64,000 nt of DNA, taken from positions 124,001-188,000 of the forward strand of contig NTMA01000075.1 of assembly GCA_002917075.1 (NCBI GenBank). The letters run 5' to 3'. Source of the stretch: Hawksworthiomyces lignivorus. Lineage: Eukaryota > Ascomycota > Sordariomycetes > Ophiostomatales > Ophiostomataceae. Position numbers and translations under genes: made by a program. Positions 11,446 through 22,152 of this stretch are shown piece after piece. Positions within the stretch are counted from its first letter, which is position 1. Each line of letters begins with the position of its first letter. The notes beneath the pieces are model-generated. The model saw only the letters and a list, made by a program, of their open reading frames with translations, had not been told where the DNA came from and did not search any database.

Positions 11446-14400
11446 GGCAACTCTGCCTAGGTTGATGCATTCAGTGCGATTGAAGAAGGATCCGAGAGTA
11501 GGATGCACAAAAAAAGAATTGCAAAAGATAACGTGGTGCCTCGTCGAAAAAGCCATATATGCTTGAGTTGAATGGAACGAAAGAATGTAGAAGTAGCTAC
11601 AGAATAACCAATTATTTAAAACAAATTACAGAAGACCTCATTCAGGTGAAGGATACATGGACACAGCAAAGAACATATGCAGTCATTTTCAAACACCTCC
11701 ACCGGACGACAAGGCCGAGGTACATGTCGCTGGCTTTATGCACACATCGAAAGGCAAGGTAGTAGCAGCTGCACCTGTGATGTATTGAATATCACAGCCT
11801 GTAAGACCCGGTCTTGCTTTAAATTAAAAGGTATTGAAAGAACCCAGATCAACAGTGTCGACTTCTCCGGCCCGTTTGTTAACTCACGGCTACATCCCAG
11901 TTCTGGAAACGATCACCTCGCGCCTAACCTAGAGACCCAGCTGGAGGAACGGGAAAACCGAGCCATGGTAATGTGGCATTGATGCGTGCAACCATCGTGA
12001 TACAGACACACCAGTAGTAAATAACGTGATCTACATATGTGGGATATTATATATGGCAAGAACCCAACATGAAGGCAGTGTAGACATATTAAAGACATCA
12101 AACAAAGCACGTACCACTCAACCACACCTAGTCATAATCATGAGTGGTTCGCAAAGAAGCGAAGCTATGCATAAAATTAAATAAGTCTTCTTATTACTAT
12201 AAGATAATGTCTCAACATGGCTACGAAAGCTCAACTTATGGATGGTCTCAAACAGTGACCAGAGAAAGGGATATGCAGATACTCCGTACCATATGAGAAA
12301 ACAAACCAGACACGCACACACACATGTTGCTTCAAAGCTCTACGCCGTAGTTTCGTTGTATTACCATCTTGGGATATGCCCATTGAGGTGTTCTCTAGTA
12401 TCAAAACACGAATTCTGCACGAACGTGCAAGCCACGTTTTTCAATACTTCATATATTTGGAGAGCAGGGATATCGGTTAGTATGCAGCCGAAGATGAACT
12501 ATCTAAGCATGTCCTTGAGTAGTTTGCCATAGCTATGCACGTGGCTGAACGTCAACGATCTTTTGCCTCTCGTTCGCCTATTTTTCACTACTTATCCAAT
12601 AGCGAGCTGCGTCTTCCTGGGAACAAAGACAGTACACTTGGTTCCTGGATGGGTCCCTCGTCCTGCCTCCGCGGCTAGAACCCGCAGCAAGGTCGTGCAT
12701 TGTGTGTAAAAAGCTGTACACGATGACAGGGGGGGGGCCTCGATTTTTAAACTACTTTGGGTCACCGATCGACCGAAAATGGGATGAATTCAGACTTACA
12801 AGCGAGAGAGAGAGACGTATCGATTGTACACAGGCCGTAGCACAAAGTTACTTCGCCATGCTTTGACCTACGGTACCTCTATTGGCCCAATGCCAACTCA
12901 AAGCTAATGTGGACATCTTTATTGTTTTTTTCCTCGTATCTTTCTTCTTGACAGAGATGCAGCAGCAGCTGTGACAAGAGCTGCGTTGAAAACCCGTCGC
13001 CCAAAATTTCTGACGTCTTCTGTGCTTATGTCATGATGCTGGTGCTTGTCATAGTATTTGTTCGCACACAATTGCCTCTTAACCTTTTGGGTAATATGCT
13101 GTACAGAGCTATTCACATTAATTCATACCTATATGCGTACTTAATAGCGATATTCACGACTATCCTTAGATGGGAAAACAAAAACATCGCCGGACTTGAA
13201 GTCAAGTCAAGGGCTAGCCCCTTCGTACCTTGCCCGAATTGTCGTCTTGTCCGACCCAGCCTCAATGCTAGAATAAAAGCCCTCGTCACAACTGCCGCTA
13301 TGTCTCTGAGCAGTTGCTGCGTTGCCAACGTCCACGTGCCCTGCCGGAGCGACCGCCAAATAAGAATCAGCGTCTTTCAAATAAGACAACGGATACAGCT
13401 TCTTACGTGCAGGTCCTTTTCTCTTCTAGTGTGTTGTGTGTTCTAGCAGCGTGCGCTAAAATCTGCGATCGACGGGGTCAAGACGGGAGAAAAAGCCACA
13501 CTGAAAAGATTCCCCACAAAGATCGGTACGTTTCAACGCTCACTACGGCTAGAACGGCGTGCTGAAGCTTATACTTTGCACACCTCAATACGCATAAATC
13601 GGGACAAGCCTGCGGATATCTGAACCCTAGCTCAGATTTGGACCAATGCCGAAGCAAAGATGGCACCACGTGTAGCCGCGCCGCATAGGAATTCACAAGC
13701 AAATCCTATTCGCGGCTCCCACGGAGTACTTGGCCCGCTCAGAGACATATTTCACTCGCCCAATCGCGCCCAACCGCATTCCAATGCTGACATTGCTGGC
13801 CATGCTATGCTACCTTCCCAACCGAGCCGGTTCCGACTTCTTTTTGCTAGCTCTCCCATTTGGCTTACCGACGCGGATTTTAGAGTTGCCTCTTCCTGCA
13901 GGTGACTGTGTGGGCTTCTGGGATCTGTGGAACAAAATTGGAAAAGATGGTGGAAGCTCGCTTGAGAGCTGAACCAGGGCCGCAGGCGAGAAGGAGGGCA
14001 TCCGATGCCAGAAGGAGAGAAGTCATCTGTTTTTCAGCAGATGTTGGAGAACCAGTTCAGGGCAAAACAAATAAATGGCAGCAAAAGGGCTAGGCCGCAT
14101 CTGTGCAGCTTGGTGCGTTCTCGCCTGGTGCCGCAGGAGCAGAGATAGAGTTAATTGTTCTGCTCGTATAGAGTTAGAGTCTCTTTCCAAATCTGAAGCA
14201 GTTTAAGATGAGCCTCATAGATGGATTGATATTCTGGCCAGATGCGCGTAGCTCGCTTTTGGAAGCTCAGCCTTTTCTTGGAGAGGAGCACAGGCCCCAA
14301 TAGAAAATGCACAAAAACAAAAGCAAAGCATGCAGTTGGATGGCAAAGACTCGTACTGCGTGCAGTCCGGGGGACCTTACCCCTGGGAAATTAGAATAAT

Positions 14401-14996
14401 TGTGATCCAACACCGAGAGAGCCCGTCTTAATACAGTACAAGCCAGCGTGGATAGCTGCTCCCAACCACCGGGCAATGCTTGGCAGCAGCCGTGTGCTCG
14501 TCGGTTCTTTTTTGTTGGTGTAAGCACGAAGTACCAAACTAACACAGAACCGTGGACATGTTTCTTGGTTGCGGCCAATAGGCCGGCAGCTTATTCCACA
14601 TGTCACTGTAGCTTGTAGAAACATATTTCTTGGCATTGAACCGAAGAGGACCACTTGGGGCACGACGTAACTCTGCCCTTTCCGATGGCATGCTGTCTTG
14701 CAGTGCGCAGTCGCTCAGTTGTCCAGGCATCCCTACTAGTTTTCATCCCGGGCGTGGGCCTGTTCGGTGACATTTTCAAGTTACCCCGTTTTCCATTTCC
14801 AAGGTTCTGGTTGGGAAGCCCGACGACATGGAAGGAAGGTCGGATCGCTGACGCGGAGTATATGAACCATTGCTGCCGCGCTCTCCAATCTGCGTTGCCA
14901 GCCGTCTGATCTTGCAGGATTGCTACAGCGCTGATCATCCTTTGTTGAAGCATTCGTCCCAAGCAACAGGAACCATCCGTCTCGAAATCCAAGACA

Positions 14997-16283
14997 ATGC
15001 GTACCTCCGTCTCCGTCCTCCTGGCTGCGGCTGCCACCGTCTCGGCGCAGGCATCGACCCAGTACACCGCCACCGACACCGCCGGCGTCGCTGCTGCCCA
15101 GGCTACTGCCCTCACCCGCAGCCCCGTCACCCACGTCAAGGGCAAGGCCTTCGACCGCATTGCCATCATCTGGCTGGAGAACACCGACTACACCCTGGCC
15201 CAGAATGATCGTAAGGCTTTCCTCTTTCTCTCATGATTTGTTGGAATTCTGATTTTTTTCTGACCTCGTAATGCTCCGCAAACAGCCAACTTGGCCTGGC
15301 TGGCGAAGCAGGGCGTCACCCTGAGCAACTACTTCGGCGTGACCCACCCTAGCGAGCCTAACTACTGCGCCGCCATCGGTGGTGACTACTTCGGCATGGA
15401 CAACGACAACTTCAACTTCGTGTCCCAGAACATCAGCACCGTCATCGACCTGCTGGAGGACCGCGGCATCAGCTGGGGCGAGTACCAGGAGGACATGCCG
15501 TACAGCGGCTTCGAGGGCTTCGCCTGGATCAACCAGAAGAACGGCAAGAACGACTACGTCCGCAAGCACAACCCGGCCGTCCTGTACGACGCCAACACCG
15601 AGAGCATCCAGCGCCTGGCCCAGATCAAGAACCTGACCTACTTCTACCATGACCTCGAGCACAACACCCTGCCCCAGTGGATGTTCATCACCCCCAACAT
15701 GACCTCGGACGGCCACGACTCCACCGTCACCGTGGCCGGTGCCTGGACCCGCAACTTTGTTGCCCCCCTGCTGAAGGACAAGCGCTTCATGAAGAACACC
15801 CTGGTCCTCATCACCTTTGACGAGAACAGCACCTACGGCATCCAGAACCGCGTCTTCAGCATCCTGCTCGGCGACGCCGTCCCCAAGAAGCTGATCGGCA
15901 CCACCGACTCCAGCTTTTACAACCACTACAGCGAGATCTCCACCGTCGAGGCCAACTGGGACCTGCCCACCCTGGGCCGCTGGGACGTCGGTGCCAACGT
16001 CTTCGAGCTGGTTGCGCAGAAGACCGGCGACCGCATCCGCGACTGGAGCGACGAGAAGACCTTCAACAACCGCTACTACAACCAGTCGTACGACGGCGTC
16101 TTCAACTCCAACCCCCACTACCCCGTCTACCCCAAGCCCAACCTGTGCCTGGAGCAGAACCACCGCCCCGTCTCCCCCCGCGTCATCCGCAACTGGAGAG
16201 GCAGCAAGACCCCCACCTACTACCAGGACACCATCGAGGTCAACGATGGCCTGAACCCCCCGCCGCACTACGCCTTCAACTAA
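14997..16283 (+). CDS. secreted acid phosphatase, phosphoesterase (PF04185-type) family
   Basis: Exons 14997-15210 and 15286-16283 with a 75-nt intron; 403 residues. The N terminus is a clear signal peptide (MRTSVSVLLAAAATVSAQA). The mature enzyme carries the family blocks WLENTDYTLAQND, THPSEPNYCAAIGGDYFG and LITFDEN, which hold the metal- and phosphate-binding residues in fungal phosphate-repressible acid phosphatases of the phosphoesterase superfamily (not the histidine acid phosphatase fold). Several NxS/T sites are visible. The expected job is release of phosphate from organic esters outside the cell. Homologues are often induced by phosphate starvation, but I see no CACGTG box within 1 kb upstream. 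It converges with the esterase gene, 225 bp away. Specific substrates cannot be read from the sequence. Confidence 0.93.
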
Positions 16284-16508
16284 GCGGCTCCCTCATTCTC
16301 TCTGACCAAGGCGGCATGATACAACGTGTCTCTGCGGCGGATTTTTATTTTATTTCATAATCGGAACGAGATGGAAATGATGAATGACGGCTTGCATGCG
16401 GAGAGTAGTTGGTGATTAACGGGTAGAGGAAGTAAAAAGCATAGCTCATATACATAGACATTAATATATGTAATTCTCTATCCATGGAGTCTTTCTCTAT
16501 CCTGTTTC

Positions 16509-17596
16509 TCAAAAGAATGTCCCCTTGAATGCGTCGGCCACCGCTTGCGCCACCAGCTTCTGGATGGCCTGCGCAGGGTGGTAGCTGTTGTACCACAGGC
16601 ACGACTTGCCGTTGGAGTTGGCGCAGTCGGCGTTCGTTGCGCCGTAGTCCTTGGGGTTGTCGATGGCCTTGTTGAACGGCGCCTGCGTGTCCACAATGGT
16701 GACGTTGGCCTCGGTGTTGGCCGCCTTGAACTTGGCCACGCGGGTCGGCAGCTGCCCGTTCCAGTTGGTGATGTCCGCGACGAGGTTTGCCACGCCGGAC
16801 TGGGTCTTCATCATCGGCGTCTTTTGTGTTGCTGGCACATGTATGTTAGCAGTTCTCAGAGAGACAGGAAAAGAAAGGGGAAGAAGCGAAACTGCGAAGC
16901 TCGAGAGAGAAGGGAGAGTGACGCACGTGGAATGTTCAGGAGCGCAAAGTTGCGGGCGCCGGCCTTGTAGAGGATGTCCAGCTGGGCAAAGTACTGGTCC
17001 ATGTCCTTGTTGATGAGGGCGTCCTCGCCGCTGGCCTTGGTGTACGAGTTGCCGACATCGTTGACGCCGATCCAGACGGCGAAGAGCGCCGTGTCGCTCG
17101 TCCAGGGCGCGTACGCCGGCTTGGCTGCCACGTTCTTGGACCAGGTGGCGACCTGATCGACGACGCTCGGCACGGAGCTGCTGTACGCAGCCACGATGCT
17201 GTTGTCGACGGTGGCGCCCGCCACGGCAAAGTCAAAGGTCAGCGTCAGGCTCGTGTTCAGCTGCGTGGCCAGGAACCCGGCCCATGTCATGCCCCCCGCC
17301 ATCGTGTTGCCCGGCAGCGCCGGGTTACCCATTGGGTTCGCCGCCGACGGCTTGGCGCCATTGATGCTGAATCCGGTCGAGGTATAGGAGTCGCCGCTGT
17401 GACGAGCAGGGACGCCTGTTGTCAGCTTGTATTATATTTCTTCAAGACTGGCTTCTATTGCTTGTATTTGAAAAAATTGGCACCCAGTAGGCCCCTACAA
17501 AATAAAAAAGTACTTGGTACCCGTAAGGGCAGAACCAAGAGGCGACGCTGCTGCGCTGCAGGCGAGCAGGAGGCAGGTAAGGATTCGTGCGGCCAT
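16509..17596 (-). CDS. secreted GDSL/SGNH esterase, carbohydrate esterase family 16 type
   Basis: Exons (minus strand): 17596-17499, 17396-16927 and 16831-16509; introns are 102 nt (donor GTAGGG) and 95 nt; 296 residues. There is a signal peptide (MAARILTCLLLACSAAAS). Splicing rebuilds the GDSL block as FIFGDSYTSTGF with nucleophile Ser36. The FDFAVAGATVDNS and VWIGVNDVGN blocks supply the oxyanion Gly and Asn. The final block is WYNSYHPAQ with His274. Where many SGNH enzymes have Asp three residues before this His, the sequence has Asn271. The relatives are secreted acetylesterases acting on acetylated oligosaccharides from hemicellulose. Assignment to CE16 rests on motif pattern only; another GDSL lipase class is possible. 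Confidence 0.88.
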
Positions 17597-18533
17597 TGTT
17601 CTAGCTTGCTGTCACTATGGCGAGGTTTCGACGATGTTACGAGACAGACACACAGCTATAGAAAGACAGGCCACGAACAAAAAATACTGAGATGCGAGAG
17701 CCTCAGGATCAGTCCCTTACATATTGTTCTTCCTCGTGCTTTTTAATGAACTCAATTAAGACATGCGGATATCCTATGTGGATACTAATAGAAGACAATT
17801 TGTACAGCATGCTGCCTAAAAGAACCGTCGGAAAGAGAGCTATATTATTGGGCATTGAATAACGCGAAGAGCAGCGGAAACAAGCAGCTAGAGTGCAATC
17901 AAGAGCAAAGACCATGAGTTCTAGGATCTCACGAACCCGTTCAACCGTGAGCGTAATTAAAGTCGAAGAAGTCTTCATCTTGTAGGCCGATTAAATCTGG
18001 TCTAAAGTATAGTCCATTTTGCTGAACATCTCTTGTACATGTAATGCATTTCTAAAAAAAAAATAAGAGGAAATTGAAAATTAGCTCCGTATTAATAAAC
18101 TACAACTAAACATAGGAAAACAGAATATAATCTGTGAATACAATATATAGGCAAGAAAGGCCTCTTTAAGTCGAGGTGAGAAGAAGGTGATGCTGCGATG
18201 TTAAAGAGCCCGCTGTAAGAATAGAACGGTTTAAGCGTATCAGCCCTGTCGCTTGGCGCTATGGGGCACCCCCACTGCTGTAAATGCCGTTGCTAGTTGT
18301 AGAGACAAGATCTGATCAAGATTATTCACGTGATCGTGCACGTACCAGAGCCTATTAGCTCACCACTCAACGCGTCAGGCGTTCGTAGACGCGTTACAGA
18401 CTTTAATGGGTGTGGAGATGCGAGAAAAACTCCAATGACGACGATTGACTATCAAACGGACGGGAATTGCTCTTCGGTCTTCTTTCTCTATCCTTAATCA
18501 TTTTGTCAATTACGTCCCGACGAGTCTGCTACA
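17597..18533. other. intergenic promoter region between esterase and RFC genes
   Basis: Divergent promoters of the esterase (minus) and RFC subunit (plus). It holds a CACGTG hexamer at 18327-18332 and two ACGCGT boxes at 18370 and 18389. No gene is supported; the 89-codon minus frame at 17709-17978 shows no motif. Confidence 0.55.
18370..18394 (+). promoter_or_regulatory. two MluI cell-cycle boxes (ACGCGT) upstream of RFC3
   Basis: Perfect palindromic ACGCGT hexamers at 18370-18375 and 18389-18394 lie about 140-165 bp before the RFC ATG. In yeasts the MBF complex (Mbp1-Swi6 or Cdc10-Res) binds this sequence to drive G1/S transcription of DNA-replication genes. Two copies 19 bp apart beside a replication gene is a strong contextual match. 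Function here is inferred. Confidence 0.7.
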
Positions 18534-19899
18534 ATGTCTGATTACGAAGATGCTATGGAGGTTGATCCGCCTTCGCGGAATGACATAAAGTTCTCGGCAG
18601 AAAGCTCCAAGGGCAAACGGAGCGCAGCGAACCTGCCGGTTGAAGCTGAAGATACCCTACCATGGTGAGGAGACGAATGACAGCTGTGAAGATGCAAGAC
18701 AAGCATGAATAACTAATGGGGAACTTGACTTGCGTACAGGGTTGAGAAATACCGACCAGTTACGCTGGACGACGTGTCTGGCCACCACGACATCCTCGCA
18801 ACCATCAACAAATTTGTCGAGTCGAACCGGCTCCCCCATCTTCTGCTCTATGGCCCTCCTGGCACTGGCAAGACGTCTACAATCCTGGCGCTGGCGCGGC
18901 GGATCTACGGTGCTGCGAACATGCGCCAGATGGTGCTGGAGCTGAACGCATCAGACGACCGCGGCATCGACGTGGTGCGCGAGCAGATCAAGACGTTTGC
19001 GTCGACCAAGCAGATCTTTGCGGCGCAGCGCGCAAGGGGAGATGGAAGTGGCGCGAACGGCAGCGGCAGCGGTGGCGGCGAGATCAACAGCAGCCTCGCC
19101 CAGTTCAAGCTCATCATCCTCGACGAGGCCGACGCCATGACCAACACGGCGCAGATGGCCCTGCGGCGCATCATGGAGAAGTACACGGCCAACACGCGCT
19201 TCTGCATCATCGCCAACTATGCGCACAAGCTGTCGCCCGCCCTGCTGTCGCGGTGCACGCGGTTTCGCTTCAGCCCGCTCAAGGACGCAGACATCCACGT
19301 GCTGGTCGACAAGGTCATCGCTGAGGAGGACGTCCAGATTATGCCCGAGGCCGCAGACGCGCTGGTCACGCTCAGCCGCGGCGATATGCGGCGCGCCCTG
19401 AATGTGCTTCAGGCCTGCCATGCATCGAGTAAGTCTCCTGCTGAAGCGTAGTAGATTTGACTGTATACGACCAGCAAAAAACCGTATCATTTCTAACAAA
19501 GCCTTCTCATTCTTAGGCACCCCACTACAGGCAAAAGACGCTCCGAAGGAGCCGATAATACGAGAGACCATCACGACCGAGACCATCTACAACTGCATCG
19601 CGGCACCACCCCCTGACGCGATCCGTGAGATTCTGCACACGCTGCTAAATACCAGCGACGTTACATCGTGCCTCAACACTATCAACGCCCTCAAAGTGTC
19701 CCGCGGCCTGGCGCTGGCAGACATCATTACTGCATTGTCGGAGGAGCTTGTCAAGGTTGAGGTGAGCCCCAAGGTCATGATCACGTGGCTAAATGGACTG
19801 GCGGACATTGAGCACCGGGTGGCGGGCGGCGCTGGCGAGACCGTCCAGACAGGTGCCTTGGTAGGCGTCATCCGCAGTGGCTGCGAGCTTATGGGATGA
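18534..19899 (+). CDS. RFC3: replication factor C subunit 3 (clamp loader small subunit)
   Basis: Exons 18534-18664, 18740-19428 and 19517-19899; introns are 75 and 88 nt; 400 residues. The protein is an AAA+ clamp-loader ATPase: the RFC-box start is [16 protein letters not shown], Walker A is GPPGTGKT at 82-89, Walker B is LIILDEAD at 168-175, and the SRC arginine-finger motif is at 214-216, followed by the sensor-2 region and the C-terminal collar domain. It most resembles yeast Rfc3 (human RFC5). The complex opens the PCNA ring and loads it at primer ends in the nucleus. A Gly/Ser-rich insertion at about residues 143-158, between the ATPase strands before Walker B, is not part of the core fold. 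Assignment to the Rfc3 rather than the Rfc2 or Rfc4 subunit is from overall pattern. Confidence 0.95.
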
Positions 19900-20938
19900 T
19901 GGTAGAGTAGAGGCGATGGTGGTTAATGTACTAAGCGTAAGATAGACATGTAATGAAATCATGAAAGGAAGAGCCCTGTAAGAGTCCCGCTGATCAATGG
20001 GTGACCGAACACCACATTTTAGCTCCTCAAAAAAAATTGAGTTCAACCAATGCGTCTCCTATTGCATACAGATGGTTTCAGGTCTTCTCTATGGAAAAGA
20101 TCAGCGGGCCAGATGAGCAACTGCCGAAGTGCAAAGCAGTCCTTTGTCTGTTTCTCTAGCTCCAGACTCTCATGAAACAGAAAGCCAAGATGCAATAAGC
20201 TTCCGATCCGATGAAGGAAAATAAAAGAGCACAGACAACTGCTACTCACCATACATTTTGTATGTGGATAGACCATACAATACTACTGATCTTGGCGGTC
20301 TCTCCATTTTGTAGGACAGCAGTTCTTCAGCCTAATTTAACCACTCCTGTCCCTGGTGCGTGCCCTCTCAATGAGCACGATGTGGTCTTTTATCCGTAAC
20401 AAATAATGCCCCATATTCTCTTCCCGTCCATTTTTCCCGGCTAGACGCTGTGGTTTCAGAGCACTTGTAAATGTTCCGCGATATATCTCCAGGACGAACA
20501 ACTGCTGCCAAGTACCAAGAAAATTGGAAACCGGGTAGCATATCTCCAACACATGGAAGAATCACCGCAAGACGTGAGAGACACAAAATCACAAAGTGAG
20601 GTATCATTGTTGTTGTTTTTTCTACGTTGCTAGGGGCGAAAAAGAAGAAAATAAATTAATAGCTCCAATGCTCACTGAACGTATTTTGAGCCAACTCCAG
20701 AGCTGCCTGTTCTCCGAAACGCCGTAGAGGGACTTTTGGGAAAGGTAAAGACAAGGGGAAAGGAAGAGCAAATTAGAATCAAGAAAAAATACAGGCCGTA
20801 GATCGTCGTCGGTTCCAAGTGCAGGAAAGCAATGTTACATAGAAGGTGAAAATACAGAGCATACGAAAAGGAGAAGGGGGAGGAATAGAGTATGGTTTTG
20901 TACAAATACAGGCCAGTTGTACAGATCCATTGGGCTGC
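19900..20938. other. convergent 3' spacer
   Basis: A 1-kb spacer between the 3' ends of the RFC gene (plus) and the Cys-rich membrane protein gene (minus). Only short open frames without motifs are present, and I see no repeat or RNA gene. Confidence 0.5.
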
Positions 20939-22152
20939 TCATCCCATGTACTTTTCGGCGGGCAGCTCGGACACATTGCGGGGGCCGGCGAGCTCGGCTG
21001 TGTTGCCGCCGCCCGTGTTGTGCGTGGCAATAGTGGTGCTGACGGCCGCCCCGATGGTGCCGTCGATGCTGTGGCTGAACGAGCCCTGCCGCGTCCACGA
21101 CGGCGTGCGGGGCGGCTGGTTGAAGCTGAAGTTGCCGTTGACGAGCTGCTGCTGCGTCGGCGGCGGCTGCTGCGGCGGCGGCTGGAAGGGCCCCTGCTGC
21201 TGGTGGTAGCTGGTGGAGGAGGCGCGCGTGACGGCGTTCTCGTAGGAGACGGGCGAGACCATGTCGTCCTTGACGTTGCTGGGCCGCGGCGTCATGCCGT
21301 GGCCGCCGCCCGTGTTGATGACGAGCGAGTCTGAGTGCTTCTGCGCGGCCGCCTGCAGCAGCAGCCGGTCGACCTGGCGCCGCAGGCTGCGCGACCGGCT
21401 GAAGGAGAAGCCAAAGGCCACCAGCGTCGCTAGCAGCAGCGACCCCAGCACGCCCGCCACGATGGCCGTGATCAGCTTCTGTCCCCGCACGCACGTGCGC
21501 CCGTCGTCCGTGTCCGTCAGGTTGCCGCCGCCGCTTCCCGTGCCGTTGATTGAGTCGCCGCCGCCGTTGGTGAACTGTCGCACGACGCCGCCGAGACCAC
21601 GCGCCAGCGTAAAGTTCCGCGTGCAGCAGTCCGTCCGATTGCAGGACTTGCCAAAGCTCTCGAAGCAGCAGCACCACGTGGCAGAGCCACAGGAGATCAC
21701 CGTGTAGGAAGTCTGCAAGGGGGCTAATGATGTAGGTGGTGAGAAGAAAAGAGCAATTAGCATGTTGGCCGCCATCTTGCATCAGATAGGGAAGAGCGGG
21801 GAGAAGTACTTGAGACAAACTGGCTTGAAGTGCCGCAGTACTGCGGACACGAAGGGTCTAGACCCGTCGGGTCAGTACAGCCCTCGGCCCAGAAAGTATT
21901 GTTGTCGTTTCTCTGTGTTGCATAGCAGAGCCCCGTGTTCAGACACGCTTCCTGCTTGGTCTCATCGCAGCATGACGAGTGAGAGCCGGCCAGGCCCGTG
22001 GCAGCGCTGTTGCAGGGCGCCCCGGAGCTCTTTTGCCCATTTACGCCATAACACTGCGCATCTCCGGCTGCCTGCGTCACCAGCAGGCCGACAACAGCCA
22101 CAGCCACGAGAGCCCGTCTCCAGGGTATATTTACCGCCCCAGTGCGGCTCAT
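20939..22152 (-). CDS. Cys-rich single-pass membrane protein, function unknown
   Basis: Two exons (minus strand): 22152-21781 and 21712-20939, about 381 residues. The second-exon acceptor (TTGCAG at 21713) and reading frame are clear. The donor is not: the phase-consistent choices are a GC-AG donor (GAT|GCAAG at 21780) or a weak GTCTCA about 35 nt earlier. The protein has a signal peptide (ALVAVAVVGLLVTQAAG), a luminal or extracellular domain with many cysteines and NxS/T sites, one membrane span (LITAIVAGVLGSLLLATLVAF), and a cytoplasmic tail rich in Gln and Pro. This layout is common among uncharacterised fungal surface proteins and resembles wall-stress sensors in form only. No enzymatic motif is visible. 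Confidence 0.75.

Larger units (their letters stand above)
7398..14996. other. 7.6-kb gene-poor spacer
   Basis: No gene is supported in this stretch, the longest gap in the window. Open frames of 60-193 codons occur on both strands but show no family motif, no signal peptide followed by a domain, and no convincing splicing. Visible features are a run of 21 G at 7769-7789, a T23A9 block at 11414-11445, a TACTCCGTA copy at 12280 and CACGTG hexamers at 12538, 13333 and 13667. It could be a relic region or contain non-coding RNA genes or short unconserved genes that cannot be seen by reading alone. Confidence 0.45.

Noticed and set aside
13033..13446. A 137-codon plus-strand frame with a hydrophobic start, considered as a small secreted protein
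   Set aside because: The cysteine pattern and composition are not convincing, and there is no conserved block or intron support.
15231..16268. A 345-codon minus-strand frame antisense to the phosphoesterase
   Set aside because: Val/Gly/Asp-rich shadow frame; the plus strand carries the catalytic motifs.
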